Shown here: positions 18,078 to 27,094 of the stretch, in pieces
Position numbering within the stretch: position 1 is the first letter of the stretch
How the letters are laid out: each line of letters starts with the position of its first letter
Assembly (NCBI GenBank): GCA_900119535.1
Contig: FPJT01000018.1
Coordinates: 1,491 to 65,490 of the forward strand
Length of the DNA stretch: 64,000 nucleotides
Direction of reading: 5' to 3'
Origin: Ruminococcus sp. XPD3002
GTDB lineage: Bacteria; Bacillota; Clostridia; Oscillospirales; Ruminococcaceae
Translations under genes and position numbers: made by a program
Notes under the pieces: model-generated
The model's database searches: none
The model's input: only the letters and a program-made list of their open reading frames with translations
What the model was told of the DNA's origin: nothing

Positions 18078-18602
18078 TTACAGATATTCATTGTCGGGGT
18101 TGGGCCATACTCTGTTGGAAGGAGTTCCGCCTGAACCGAACCATACCTCGAGCTCACGGTCATCAGAACTGTATCCGACAAACACCGTGTCATTTCTCGT
18201 TCCTGAAGGACTGAATTTCACTCTGTATTTGTTGTGCTGTTCTGTATCATTGAAAGCATCAACAAATTTAGCAGTTGATCCGCCAGCGCCGCTCCAGCCT
18301 GAGGAAGATCCGGTGCCGTCAGCACTGCAAACAACAACAAAGTTGTAGTTCACACCATTGCGTGAAGCCGATACAGTCCTTGAAGCATCGCTGTAAAACG
18401 AATTTTCAACTTCATCGTCCTGCGCTATGGTAGCAGCAGCAGCTTTGATCAGTGTCGAAGCCATCGACTTATCCGATGTTTTGTTCGCCTTCCTGATATA
18501 ACCTATCATAGCAGGCACGAGGATAGCTGCAAGAACAGCGATTATCGCTATAACAACTATCAGTTCGATCAGAGTAAAACCCTTTTTGCTTGTTTTTTTC
18601 AT
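18078..18602 (-). CDS. Type IV pilin / pseudopilin-like protein
   Basis: 174 residues from ATG at 18602, with AGAGG 9 nt upstream; ATG at 18611 abuts that site and is less likely. The prepilin signature KKGFTLIELIVVIAIIAVLA is complete: a short basic leader, Gly before the cleavage site, Phe1 and Glu5. The rest is a small globular domain with a Gly/Ser-rich loop and no Cys pair. Pre-pilins are processed by PilD-type peptidases and assembled by membrane machinery, but no assembly gene is nearby. It is a single-gene unit with its own promoter and terminator. Confidence 0.9.
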   Translation of the reverse strand: MKKTSKKGFTLIELIVVIAIIAVLAAILVPAMIGYIRKANKTSDKSMASTLIKAAAATIAQDDEVENSFYSDASRTVSASRNGVNYNFVVVCSADGTGSSSGWSGAGGSTAKFVDAFNDTEQHNKYRVKFSPSGTRNDTVFVGYSSDDRELEVWFGSGGTPSNRVWPNPDNEYL

Positions 18603-18674
18603 TGTTTTCATCCTCTTTCTTGTCATTGATTAGGCTGACTATCAGCCTTCGACTTATACATATCATCCGATTTT

Positions 18675-18703
18675 ATTATATCATCACCCCCTACATTTGT
18701 CAA
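18675..18703 (-). promoter_or_regulatory. Sigma-A promoter of the pilin-like gene
   Basis: TTGACA (18698-18703) and TATAAT (18675-18680) on the minus strand with a 17-nt spacer; both boxes match consensus. Beyond it, 18704-18915 is AT-rich without a recognisable gene. Confidence 0.85.
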
Positions 18704-18915
18704 TAGTTTACAAATATTTAACTAAAACAATTATTCTGAAAATATACAGTCGGTAATTATCTATTTAGTACAAAAACGCAGTTCATATCGCACTCCGACC
18801 GCAAAATATGATTAAATCATTCGCTATATACCGTTAATTATCGATATTTCTATTCTTTTATTTACAAACGCTGAAAAAATACCGTCATAATTCTGCAAAA
18901 AAATTGCAAAAGTTA

Positions 18916-18944
18916 TTGCTTTATTATCCTTAGTGTTATATAAT
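18916..18944 (+). promoter_or_regulatory. Sigma-A promoter of the solute-binding lipoprotein gene
   Basis: TTGCTT (18916-18921) and TATAAT (18939-18944) with a 17-nt spacer. The leader to the ATG at 19089 would be about 140 nt; I see no known riboswitch in it. Confidence 0.65.
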
Positions 18945-19088
18945 CATAACATAGAACTTGCTGAGGTCGCTGTTACAGATGCAACATAATAATGTATGTA
19001 TAAATGTATCATGTCACACCAGAGATATCCCATACGATTGTTATATCGGAAAGCACAGTCCTCACGCAACGGAAAGGAATAACAAAAA

Positions 19089-21476
19089 ATGAAAAAACAC
19101 TTATTGATATTATCCGCCGCTTCACTTGCAGTATGCTCCATACTCAGTTCATGCTCATCATCGGGCAAAACAGGTTCATCTGCGCCGAGTCTCAGCAGCA
19201 GTGTCAGCTCGGACGGAGAAGAAACACAGGCATCTGCATTATCTGAAACGGATATACAAGGAGCTTACAAGATCGACAAGCTCGATATACCTGAACTCAA
19301 AGATCATAGTCTGAACAGGATCGAACACGTAAGCGATCCCGACGGTTTCATATTGGATATATACAACGAAAAAGGCGATTCGCTGCTTTACACTGATGCC
19401 GATTTCAAAGAGTTCAGAAAGATAGAGCTTGAATACCCCGAGGAATATCTGAACGCAGACGAAGCAAGCTTCTATCCGTATATCAACAGCGACGGCACTT
19501 TTATAGGCATCGCTTTCATGACAGATCACGGCGGTGTAAAACTCCCGGATGAATACGACGAGAATTTTGACTATGAAGGCTTTTATGACAGCAAAAACGG
19601 CACGAATACTGCGCTGCTTCATTTCGACCGTAACGGCAAACTGATCTCTAAGGCTGACATTGAAGGACTTGAAGAAAACGATTGGGGCGACTATGACATA
19701 TACGGCATCGTTCCATGCGGAGATCACATTATAGCTCAGTACACAGAAGGAAAGGTAATAAAGATAACCTCCGACGGAAAGATAAAGGATATATACACCC
19801 CCGAACTCAACAACGAGGAATACGGCTACACTCCCAGCGGCCTTCTGACCGACAGGGACGGAAAGATCGTTTTCATGAAAACAGAATTCACCAAAGAGGC
19901 CGATCCCGAATCGGACTATGAGTATAATGTCCCCCACTATTCCCTGCACGAGCTTGATACCGATAAGGGCGGGATAGGCGATGCCTTCTATGATTTCTCA
20001 GATATCAATACCGAGAATTTCGGTGCTGATCTTATCAAGGGCGAAGGAAAATACCGCTTTTTCATAAAAGCAGGCAACCTTATGGGCCTTACTGATGACG
20101 GAAAACTCGAAACCGTAATAAACTGGATGAATTCCGATATAGATCCAATGGAAGTATATCCTTTGTCAGATAACAAGTTCATTGGAAGCATAAACTCATA
20201 TGACATTGAGCCTTCAACTTCACAGCTGTATATGCTGACACCCCGTGATCCCTCGGATTTTGTCAATAAAAAGATAATAACTATTGCTTCGGGCGGTTAT
20301 CTGCCGACCTCAAAGATAGGCGAATTCAACCGCAGTCAGAGTCAGTACCGCATAGTTGCAAAGGAATACGCTGTCGATGATACCAACAGTTTCGAGGACC
20401 TTCTCAGTCTCGACCTCATTTCAGGAAGCGCTCCCGATATAATCTGCGGACTTGAAGACAGCTACTATCAGAATCTCCGCAAAAAGGGCGCTTTCGCAGA
20501 ACTTTACCAGTTCATTGACAAAGACAAGAACGGAAGAGACGCTTATCTTCCGAATGTGCTCAAAGCTCTTGAATCATCGGACGGCAAACTGTATACGATA
20601 GTCCCCGATTTCGCAGTAAGGACCATTGCCACCAAATCTACGGTATGGGACAAGGAAAACTGGACAATGGAGGACATGCTGAAGCTCTATGACGAAGCTC
20701 CTGCATCTGCCGAACACATCTATGACGCAGAATCGAAAAACGACATTTTTTCGCTTATGTTCTACTCTATGGGCGAGCTTATCGACTACGAAAAGGCAGA
20801 GTGCCATTTCGACAGTCCCGAGTTCGTAAAGATGCTGGAATTCTGCAACCGTTTCGTGGATGAAGTACCCGTCCCCGACAAGACCGATATGGAAGCCTAT
20901 CAGGCATATTACTCGGAAAACTGGCACTGGTTCGCAAATGAGAAAAAGTTCATAGAACCGCTGATATTCAACGATCTGTCTGCATATGAATCCCTGAGAT
21001 CCATTGAAGCCGACGGTTCTGATATCACCTTTGCAGGCCTCCCCTCTCCCGACGGAAAAGGCGGAAGGATAACTACAGGTATGCCTGTATCGATAAGCTC
21101 ATCATGCGAGGAACAGGAAGGTGCATGGGCATTCATCAGAGACTACTATATTTCCGAACCGCACTATGAATATGATAAATTTGACGGAACATTCATCCCC
21201 ATACGCAAGAGTCTCTTCGAGGAAGAACTCAACCACGAAATGCACACCAACAGAACTGCAAGCGGACATCCTATCGCTCCCCTTTCGCAGGAGGAACGCG
21301 ACCGCATAGAAAAGTACATCCTCTCCTGTGAGGCTACCTCCCTTTCACTGGACAAGGACGTTGAAAACATTTGCTACGAGGAAGCCGAAAAGTTCTTTAA
21401 AGGCGGTCAGACTGCACAGCAGGCTGCCGACATGATACAGAACCGTGTATCGATAGTAATAAGCGAAAAAAGCTGA
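19089..21476 (+). CDS. Extracellular solute-binding-like lipoprotein with N-terminal propeller-like domain
   Basis: 795 residues. The N-terminus has a lipoprotein signal ending ILSSC with Cys22. Residues about 60-390 hold repeated strands with Asp/Gly turns (FDRNGKLISKADIEGL, ITSDGKIKDIYTPEL, LMGLTDDGKLETVINW), resembling a beta-propeller. Residues about 395-795 match family 1 extracellular solute-binding proteins: IITIASGGYLPTSKIGEFNR, GSAPDIICGLEDSYYQNLRK, and WAFIRDYY near the end. These proteins capture sugars or peptides for ABC importers, but no permease genes are adjacent, so it may be an orphan or act as a surface sensor. ATG at 19089 has AAAGGAA upstream. Confidence 0.8.
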   Translation: MKKHLLILSAASLAVCSILSSCSSSGKTGSSAPSLSSSVSSDGEETQASALSETDIQGAYKIDKLDIPELKDHSLNRIEHVSDPDGFILDIYNEKGDSLLYTDADFKEFRKIELEYPEEYLNADEASFYPYINSDGTFIGIAFMTDHGGVKLPDEYDENFDYEGFYDSKNGTNTALLHFDRNGKLISKADIEGLEENDWGDYDIYGIVPCGDHIIAQYTEGKVIKITSDGKIKDIYTPELNNEEYGYTPSGLLTDRDGKIVFMKTEFTKEADPESDYEYNVPHYSLHELDTDKGGIGDAFYDFSDINTENFGADLIKGEGKYRFFIKAGNLMGLTDDGKLETVINWMNSDIDPMEVYPLSDNKFIGSINSYDIEPSTSQLYMLTPRDPSDFVNKKIITIASGGYLPTSKIGEFNRSQSQYRIVAKEYAVDDTNSFEDLLSLDLISGSAPDIICGLEDSYYQNLRKKGAFAELYQFIDKDKNGRDAYLPNVLKALESSDGKLYTIVPDFAVRTIATKSTVWDKENWTMEDMLKLYDEAPASAEHIYDAESKNDIFSLMFYSMGELIDYEKAECHFDSPEFVKMLEFCNRFVDEVPVPDKTDMEAYQAYYSENWHWFANEKKFIEPLIFNDLSAYESLRSIEADGSDITFAGLPSPDGKGGRITTGMPVSISSSCEEQEGAWAFIRDYYISEPHYEYDKFDGTFIPIRKSLFEEELNHEMHTNRTASGHPIAPLSQEERDRIEKYILSCEATSLSLDKDVENICYEEAEKFFKGGQTAQQAADMIQNRVSIVISEKS

Positions 21477-21500
21477 TACACAACTGCTTCAAAAGACATA

Positions 21501-21534
21501 AAAACGCCTTCTGCATCCCCTTGCAGAAGGCGTT
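21501..21534 (-). terminator. Convergent intrinsic terminator (spoVG / lipoprotein gene)
   Basis: A perfect 13-bp stem AACGCCTTCTGCA/TGCAGAAGGCGTT (21503-21515 with 21522-21534) followed by a T-run on the minus strand, so it mainly stops spoVG. It can also help end the plus-strand gene stopping at 21476. Confidence 0.85.
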
Positions 21535-21583
21535 GATCATTTATAACAAAAAGCCGGACTTAAAATTCCGCTTTATACCCCGA

Positions 21584-21970
21584 TCATTCTGCTGACTGTC
21601 CCGGATCTGCGTCAGCAAGCATCTTGTAAATATCAGTCAGAGCGTCAGAACTTTCCTGTTCTGCCTGTGCAGTTAATGTTTCAGCCTGAGCAGCCTTTTC
21701 CTCGGCTTCTATCATGACAAGCTGTCTCTGGTATGCTTCAAGGATAACTTCCTCGAACTGCTTTCTTGCTAAAGGAGAAATTGGATGTACTATATCACGG
21801 AACACACCGTTTTCGTCCTTTCTGCTTGGCATAGCGACAAAGAGTCTTTCGTCTCCCTGAACAACCTTAATGTCGTGAACTGCAAGCATATCGTCTACTG
21901 TAACTGAAACAACTGCTCGTAATCTGCCCTCGGACATTATTTTTCTGATTTTTACATCTGTAATTTCCAT
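21584..21970 (-). CDS. spoVG: Septation/sporulation regulator SpoVG
   Basis: 128 residues. The first 85 residues are the conserved SpoVG fold: MEITDVKIRKI, LRAVVSVTVDDMLAVHDIKV and the signature FVAMPSRKDENGVFRDIVHPI. The C-terminal 40 residues are an Ala/Glu-rich helical tail, longer and more acidic than in Bacillus. SpoVG is a small nucleic-acid-binding dimer acting in asymmetric septation and broader gene control, and is also common in non-sporulating Firmicutes. ATG at 21970 has AAGGAGG upstream. It is a single-gene unit with a clear promoter. Confidence 0.97.
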   Translation of the reverse strand: MEITDVKIRKIMSEGRLRAVVSVTVDDMLAVHDIKVVQGDERLFVAMPSRKDENGVFRDIVHPISPLARKQFEEVILEAYQRQLVMIEAEEKAAQAETLTAQAEQESSDALTDIYKMLADADPGQSAE

Positions 21971-22070
21971 GTTTTTGACCTCCTTATGTCAAAAAGTAAC
22001 TCACTGTAAGCCGTTGTTTTCGCCTATGCGCCTGCACACGCAGAAGCGTTCTGACAACTACTTGCCTTAT

Positions 22071-22099
22071 ATTATAACTCATCAAACTAAAAAAAGCAA
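22071..22099 (-). promoter_or_regulatory. Sigma-A promoter of spoVG
   Basis: TTGCTT (22094-22099) and TATAAT (22071-22076) on the minus strand, 17 nt apart; leader about 95 nt. Confidence 0.75.
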
Positions 22100-22139
22100 T
22101 ACTAATTTGAAAAAATTAAAAAAATATTTTTTAGAGTAC

Positions 22140-22185
22140 AACGATAAAGCTTTAAAACGATAAAGTTTTACTATTTAAAGCTTTA
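22140..22185. promoter_or_regulatory. Inverted repeat and AACGATAA pair between spoVG and the YfhO gene
   Basis: Arms TAAAGCTTTAAA (22145-22156) and TTTAAAGCTTTA (22174-22185) are perfect 12-bp inverted copies. Two AACGATAA octamers start at 22140 and 22156, the same octamer that is clustered at 46863-46978. It lies between divergent genes, so it could be a shared operator; there is no T-run typical of a terminator. Confidence 0.45.
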
Positions 22186-22264
22186 ATTTTATTTTTCTCT
22201 TTCATTTTCTTTTACAATATGTTATAATACTTTATAGTTATATATTGCTTTTACGGAGGAAAAA

Positions 22265-24814
22265 ATGAATAGACCAGATCACAGAATCCTGCGGTATACC
22301 AAAGAAAAATACCTTACCGCTTTCATTCTCGGAACATTTATCATTCTCTGCACCTTCATCCCGATGATGATATGCGAGAACGGATATTTCATCTATTACG
22401 GCGATTACAACGCTCAGCAGATACCTTTCTATAATCTGGCGAACGATGCCGTCAGAAACAGACAATTCGGCTGGAACTGGTACACCGATCTCGGTTCGGA
22501 CCTGCTTACGTCCTACTCATTCTATCTTATAGGAAGTCCGTTCTTCTGGCTGTCAACGCTGCTGCCCAGGTCTCTTGTGACCTACTCGATGCCCTTTCTG
22601 CTTTCACTTAAGCACGGATTCGCCGCCGTTACCTCATATGCCTTCATACGGCGGTTTGTACGCGGAAAGAACTCCGCACTCATCGGCGCTCTGCTGTACA
22701 CCTTTTCGGGCTTTCAGGTATTCAACCTGTTCTTCAACCACTTCCAGGACGTTACAGCATTCTTCCCCCTCATGCTTATTGCTATGGAGGAAAATATAAA
22801 CCAGCGCCGCAGAGGTATATTCGCTGTCACCGTCGGATTCATGGCCGTAATAAACTACTACTTCTTTGCAGGTCAGGCTGTATTTCTGGTGATATACTAC
22901 CTGTTCCGCATGAGGTGCAGCGATTTCCACACCTCGTGGAAAAAGTTCTTCCTGCTGTGCTTCGAGGCTGTCATCGGCGGCGCACTTGCTGCATTCATCC
23001 TTCTCCCGTCGGCTATGCTGATACTCGGAAACTACCGTGTGAGCCAGCACCTTTACGGCATCGACATGTTGCTCTATACCGACCATACAACTATCCCCCG
23101 TATCATACAGACCTTCTTCATGCCTGTTGATACTCCTGCCCGTCCGAACCTCTTCAAGTCGGATTACGGCAAATGGGCATCTATCGGCGGATATCTGCCG
23201 CTCTTCTCAATGGTCGGAGTGCTGACATTCATGAAGTCACACAAAAAGCACTGGGCTTCCACACTGTCGATATTCTGCATCATAGCTTCATTCATCCCTG
23301 TTATCAACAGCGCGTTCCAGGCAATGAACGGCTACTACTACGCCCGCTGGTTCTATATGCCCATACTCATTTTTTCCATGATGACTGCACGTACTATCGA
23401 CGAGGAAGGCGCAGATATAATGCCTGCCGTAAAGATAAACGCGATAATGCTCGGAGCCTTCACCCTTATCTCATTTATCCCCAAAAAGAACTCCGATGAT
23501 AAGCTTGAATGGTTCAAATTCCCGTCCGATCCCGTTTACTTCTACATAACCCTTGCAGTTGCAGTCATCAGCCTGCTGCTTACGGTATGGCTGTTCAGGA
23601 TAAAAAGGAAAGGCGGAAACTTCTTTACCATTTCATTATGGACAACTGCCGCAGCCTGCGTGGTGTGCATATACACAGCTTCTCTCTACGGTGCTGTAAC
23701 TCCCGAGGACGCAAAGGACTACGTCGCCAAGACCATAGACAGCTCCGACGATGTATGGGAAAACGTTTCCGAGGACAATTTCTTCCGCATCGACACTTCC
23801 GAGAACTGCGACAACTACCCCATGATATGGAAGATACCTACAATGCGGGCTTTCCAGAGCGTTGTTGAGCCTTCAATCATGGAATTCTACGACAAGGTCG
23901 GCGTAAAGCGTGATGTGGCTTCCCGTGCGGACATAACACACTATACTCTCCGCGGACTTTTCTCTGTAAAGTACTACTACCGTGAAAAGACAGAGGGAAT
24001 GAAGTACCCTTCGGGTGTTTCAACCGAATACAGCTCCGAAAGCTCTGCAGGTTCATCTTCAGGCTCCAACGAGATCAAGGCAAAGGACAGAAATATCACG
24101 GAGGAGCTTCCGGGATTCGAGTATATCGGCGAGAACGAACATTATGAAGTTTATCGGAACACTCTGTATCTCCCTATGGGCATACCTTACGACTATTACA
24201 TGTCCGACGAGGAAACGGAAAAGAAGTCCAAACAGGTAAGAGAGCGAATGCTCATAAATGCACTTATCCTTACAGATGAACAGGCTGAGAAGTACGGTGA
24301 TATAATCGAGGAACTTCCCTCTGATATGCGTTCGGGCATCTCACAGAAATTCTACTGCGAGGCATGTTCGGAGAAAGCAGGACTCTGCGGAACCTCCTTC
24401 AGCTACGACTCAAAGGGTTTCAGGTCCGAAATAACACTCAATGAAGACAAACTCGTCATGTACAGTGTTCCCTACAGCAAAGGCTGGACGGCTGAGGTAA
24501 ACGGAAAGGCTGCCGACGTTGAAAAGGTTTCATTCGGACTTATGGCTGTAAAGGCTGATGCCGGCAAGAACACCATTGTTTTCCGCTACAGAACGCCTTA
24601 TCTGCGTGAAGGCATCATAATATCACTTGGCGCACTTCTCATACTTCTCGGCTATCTCATCATTTCACGCATCAAGCGCCGTGAACCCGATATATACGAC
24701 ATCTCACACAGCTACGATTACGATTCCGTCTGCGGAGTTGCACCGTCACGTCTCTACTGCGGAAGCTTCAGAAAAGATAACAGCACAAATGGAGGTAAAA
24801 ACAATGCATCTTAA
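22265..24814 (+). CDS. YfhO-family multi-pass membrane protein
   Basis: 849 residues. The N-terminal 480 residues contain about a dozen hydrophobic helices with the YfhO-type first loop (GDYNAQQIPFYNLANDAVRN then WYTDLGSDLLTSYSFY), which resembles GT-C glycosyltransferases. Residues about 490-780 form an extracytoplasmic domain including a C-terminal beta-rich part (YSVPYSKGWTAEVNGKAADV), and a last helix spans about 783-803. B. subtilis YfhO is needed to glycosylate lipoteichoic acid, so a lipid-linked sugar transferase role at the membrane is likely but unproven here. ATG at 22265 follows GGAGG. It overlaps the next gene by 11 bp. Confidence 0.9.
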   Translation: MNRPDHRILRYTKEKYLTAFILGTFIILCTFIPMMICENGYFIYYGDYNAQQIPFYNLANDAVRNRQFGWNWYTDLGSDLLTSYSFYLIGSPFFWLSTLLPRSLVTYSMPFLLSLKHGFAAVTSYAFIRRFVRGKNSALIGALLYTFSGFQVFNLFFNHFQDVTAFFPLMLIAMEENINQRRRGIFAVTVGFMAVINYYFFAGQAVFLVIYYLFRMRCSDFHTSWKKFFLLCFEAVIGGALAAFILLPSAMLILGNYRVSQHLYGIDMLLYTDHTTIPRIIQTFFMPVDTPARPNLFKSDYGKWASIGGYLPLFSMVGVLTFMKSHKKHWASTLSIFCIIASFIPVINSAFQAMNGYYYARWFYMPILIFSMMTARTIDEEGADIMPAVKINAIMLGAFTLISFIPKKNSDDKLEWFKFPSDPVYFYITLAVAVISLLLTVWLFRIKRKGGNFFTISLWTTAAACVVCIYTASLYGAVTPEDAKDYVAKTIDSSDDVWENVSEDNFFRIDTSENCDNYPMIWKIPTMRAFQSVVEPSIMEFYDKVGVKRDVASRADITHYTLRGLFSVKYYYREKTEGMKYPSGVSTEYSSESSAGSSSGSNEIKAKDRNITEELPGFEYIGENEHYEVYRNTLYLPMGIPYDYYMSDEETEKKSKQVRERMLINALILTDEQAEKYGDIIEELPSDMRSGISQKFYCEACSEKAGLCGTSFSYDSKGFRSEITLNEDKLVMYSVPYSKGWTAEVNGKAADVEKVSFGLMAVKADAGKNTIVFRYRTPYLREGIIISLGALLILLGYLIISRIKRREPDIYDISHSYDYDSVCGVAPSRLYCGSFRKDNSTNGGKNNAS

Positions 24815-25343
24815 CGAAAAAACTCTTTCATCCGAGACCGTGTACCACGGAAAGATATTCGATATAACGCACAATACCGTTGAACTGGAAAACGGTGAGA
24901 CCGCCGTCCGTGATGTACTCGTACACCACGGCGGAGTATGTGTGATACCTGTCACCGAGGACAATGATATATACATGGTGAAGCAGTTCCGCTATCCGTT
25001 CGGCGAAGTAACGCTGGAGATACCTGCTGGAAAGCTTGAAAAGGGCGAGGATCACAGAGAATGCGGACTTCGTGAACTCCGCGAGGAAACAGGCTTCACA
25101 TGCAGTGAGTACACTTACATAGGAAAGATATATCCCGTTCCTGCATACGATACAGAAATAATACATGTGTATATGGCAAGAGGACTCAGAAGACAGGGTG
25201 AACAGTCCCTGGACGAGGACGAATTCCTGGACGTTGTAAAGATACCGCTTTCGGAAGCTGTTGAAATGATAATGAGCGGAAAGCTACACGACAGCAAAAC
25301 TCAGATAGCTGTACTGAAAGTTGCAAGGATACTCGGCATCTGA
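24804..25343 (+). CDS. Nudix hydrolase, ADP-ribose pyrophosphatase-like
   Basis: 179 residues from ATG at 24804, with GGAGG 8 nt upstream; the open frame extends farther upstream only because it overlaps the YfhO gene. The Nudix box is complete: GKLEKGEDHRECGLRELREE then TGF, with the metal-binding Glu residues of REXXEE. The flanking residues (VHHGGVCVIPVTEDNDIYMV, QFRYPFGEVTLEIPAG and PGxxxE-like YPVPAYDTEIIHVYMA) fit the NudF/ADP-ribose group. It hydrolyses nucleoside-diphosphate derivatives in the cytoplasm. It is translationally coupled to the YfhO gene. Confidence 0.93.
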   Translation: MHLNEKTLSSETVYHGKIFDITHNTVELENGETAVRDVLVHHGGVCVIPVTEDNDIYMVKQFRYPFGEVTLEIPAGKLEKGEDHRECGLRELREETGFTCSEYTYIGKIYPVPAYDTEIIHVYMARGLRRQGEQSLDEDEFLDVVKIPLSEAVEMIMSGKLHDSKTQIAVLKVARILGI

Positions 25344-25407
25344 TAAGGCGGTCATGCAGTACTTTTTACAGTGATAAATCCGTATAGGAAAGTGAGGTAA
25401 TTCAAGC

Positions 25408-25779
25408 ATGGGTTTATTTGCAAAGCCTGAATATGAAACGGTAATACTGGACTACAGAGCCGCAGTGACTGATGATTTTCCGTGTATAGAAGCATACGGC
25501 GACGTCTTTGGTCAGACTAAGTATTGTAACGCATGTTACGGACTTAAAGATCTGTCAATGTATGATGACGGACGCTTTGACAAATTGATGAACGACCTGA
25601 AGAACAGTCAGGGCAGACTGAGGATAGGTGTTGATATCAAAATGAAGAACGGTATCCCTGTTGACTTTAAGATCGACCTTGAACATCTGGCAGCGACAGT
25701 CGGCAATCCTGATATAGCTAAGCTGGAGCTTATCGGCTGGGGATTCAACGATGAACCTGATCCTGACTTTCTAAAGTGA
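25408..25779 (+). CDS. Small conserved-looking protein of unknown function
   Basis: 123 residues. ATG at 25408 has GTGAGG 11 nt upstream. No signal peptide or membrane segment is visible. It contains a Cys pair (YCNACYG, near residues 38-43) and an alternating strand pattern (RLRIGVDIKMKNGIPVDFKI). I do not recognise the family. It lies 64 bp after the Nudix gene and before a strong terminator, and is probably the last gene of that unit. Confidence 0.7.
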   Translation: MGLFAKPEYETVILDYRAAVTDDFPCIEAYGDVFGQTKYCNACYGLKDLSMYDDGRFDKLMNDLKNSQGRLRIGVDIKMKNGIPVDFKIDLEHLAATVGNPDIAKLELIGWGFNDEPDPDFLK

Positions 25780-25838
25780 AAAAAACTGAAGGCAGCACCG
25801 CACAAAGCCATAATACGTGCTTTGTACAGTGCTGCCTT
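25779..25838 (-). terminator. Bidirectional intrinsic terminator
   Basis: A two-part stem: AAGGCAGCAC/GTGCTGCCTT (25789-25798 with 25829-25838) and an inner ACAAAGC/GCTTTGT. The minus strand continues with CAG and seven T, stopping the C39-like gene at 25855; the plus-strand gene ends at 25779 just before it. Confidence 0.8.
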
Positions 25839-25854
25839 AAAATGTCCCTATGCT

Positions 25855-26904
25855 TCAGGACTGCTTTTCATCTTCCTTTTTATCCTTTGCCGCTTCTTCG
25901 GAAGGTGCTTCGGTGTTTTCCTCAGTCTCCTCCTTATCGGAAGCTTCTTCCTTGTCCTCTGACTCTTCTTCCACGGCATCGGTTTCCTCTTTTTCGTGAG
26001 GTATCAGCGTTATTGCCTGCTTTCCAAGCTCGCTGTATCTCTTCTCCGTCAGCTTGCGCTCATAAAGTGTAGCCTCCTGACGCAGAGGATCGTGCAGATA
26101 GTAATAATCCGCATTATATCCCACAAGAAGAAGACAATGCTCATTTGAAGTCCATGTGAACTCCTTGTCCGTATCGTCCAGATACCATGTATTGGACTCC
26201 TTCTTTTCTGTCGGCACCATATTGATGCTCGCCCATATCAGTACAGGCATCCCCTTGTCTATGTACTCGGAACATATATCCTTCATAGCCATGCCCGAAA
26301 GATCACGTATCTCAAGGGACTTGTCCGCATACTGCTCGTCAGCCAGTATATTTTCAAGTCCGCTGACTATAGCGCCGCTGTAACAGCCGAATCCGCCCTC
26401 GTCGTAGGGATCGCCGATAAACACCTTGTTAGGATCTCCGCCGCGGAGCTTGCTGCTGTTCTTCGGATCCTGATAAACGCTTCCTGTTTCGATATAGCCG
26501 TTATCTATAAGTTCGCCTGCGGTTATATCTATACCGTAATATGCAAGAAGCATCGACGTACTTACAAGCTCGCAGCCTGTCGGATACTCCGCCTGAGAGA
26601 AATACGGCACATCCAGATAGAACACCTCATTCGGCATCTCGGGATCAGGAAACACCTCTTCGCCTTTATTATCTTCATTTGTTTTGTTGTTATTTTCTTT
26701 TTGTTCTTCAGAGTTCTTTTTTCTGCTTTCTTTTTCTGCAAGTTCAAGTAGCGCTCTGTCTGTTTTGGCATCCTTGACCGCTTTCATGCCTGCCGAGATG
26801 ATATTGCCGTTCACGGAAGCTGTCTGCGGTTCAGCAACTACTGCCGAAGCACCGCACGAGGTCAGCGTTATAACAGCCAGAAGAGCTGCAATGGTCTTCT
26901 TCAT
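25855..26904 (-). CDS. C39-like cysteine peptidase lipoprotein
   Basis: 349 residues from ATG at 26904, which has GGGGG upstream; the open frame beyond it lacks a ribosome site. The signal ends TLTSC with Cys17, a lipobox. After a charged spacer (about 40-85) comes a Peptidase_C39_2-like domain: DVPYFSQAEYPTGCELVSTS with the catalytic Cys, later EHCLLLVGYNADYYYLHDPL with the catalytic His and Asp. The last 50 residues are a very acidic Glu/Lys tail. The family cleaves or binds peptides at the cell surface; the target is unknown. It is divergent from the two-component system at 27095. Confidence 0.85.
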   Translation of the reverse strand: MKKTIAALLAVITLTSCGASAVVAEPQTASVNGNIISAGMKAVKDAKTDRALLELAEKESRKKNSEEQKENNNKTNEDNKGEEVFPDPEMPNEVFYLDVPYFSQAEYPTGCELVSTSMLLAYYGIDITAGELIDNGYIETGSVYQDPKNSSKLRGGDPNKVFIGDPYDEGGFGCYSGAIVSGLENILADEQYADKSLEIRDLSGMAMKDICSEYIDKGMPVLIWASINMVPTEKKESNTWYLDDTDKEFTWTSNEHCLLLVGYNADYYYLHDPLRQEATLYERKLTEKRYSELGKQAITLIPHEKEETDAVEEESEDKEEASDKEETEENTEAPSEEAAKDKKEDEKQS

Positions 26905-26970
26905 GTTTTCCCCCTGAAGTATAGTCATCGCAGACAAATGCAAAACTTTTGCAAAAATCCGCATTTGCCT

Positions 26971-26999
26971 TTGACAAATATGGTCAGCGTATGTAAAAT
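26971..26999 (+). promoter_or_regulatory. Sigma-A promoter of the two-component operon
   Basis: TTGACA (26971-26976) and TAAAAT (26994-26999), 17-nt spacer. It overlaps the leader of the divergent C39-like gene. Confidence 0.7.
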
Positions 27000-27033
27000 A
27001 GTATATGTACTCTTCCGAGTGACACACAATATA

Positions 27034-27062
27034 ATTATGTTACATTTGAAGGAAAAAGTCAA
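27034..27062 (-). promoter_or_regulatory. Sigma-A promoter of the C39-like lipoprotein gene
   Basis: TTGACT (27057-27062) and CATAAT (27034-27039) on the minus strand, 17-nt spacer. The two divergent promoters overlap in their transcribed parts, so they may interfere with each other. Confidence 0.6.
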
Positions 27063-27094
27063 GCTTTTTTTATTCGTGATTATCGGAGGTTAAA

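Noticed and set aside
13965..25838. Shared 12-nt GCACGTATTATG in two distant hairpins
   Set aside because: A 12-nt match is expected many times by chance in 64 kb on two strands.
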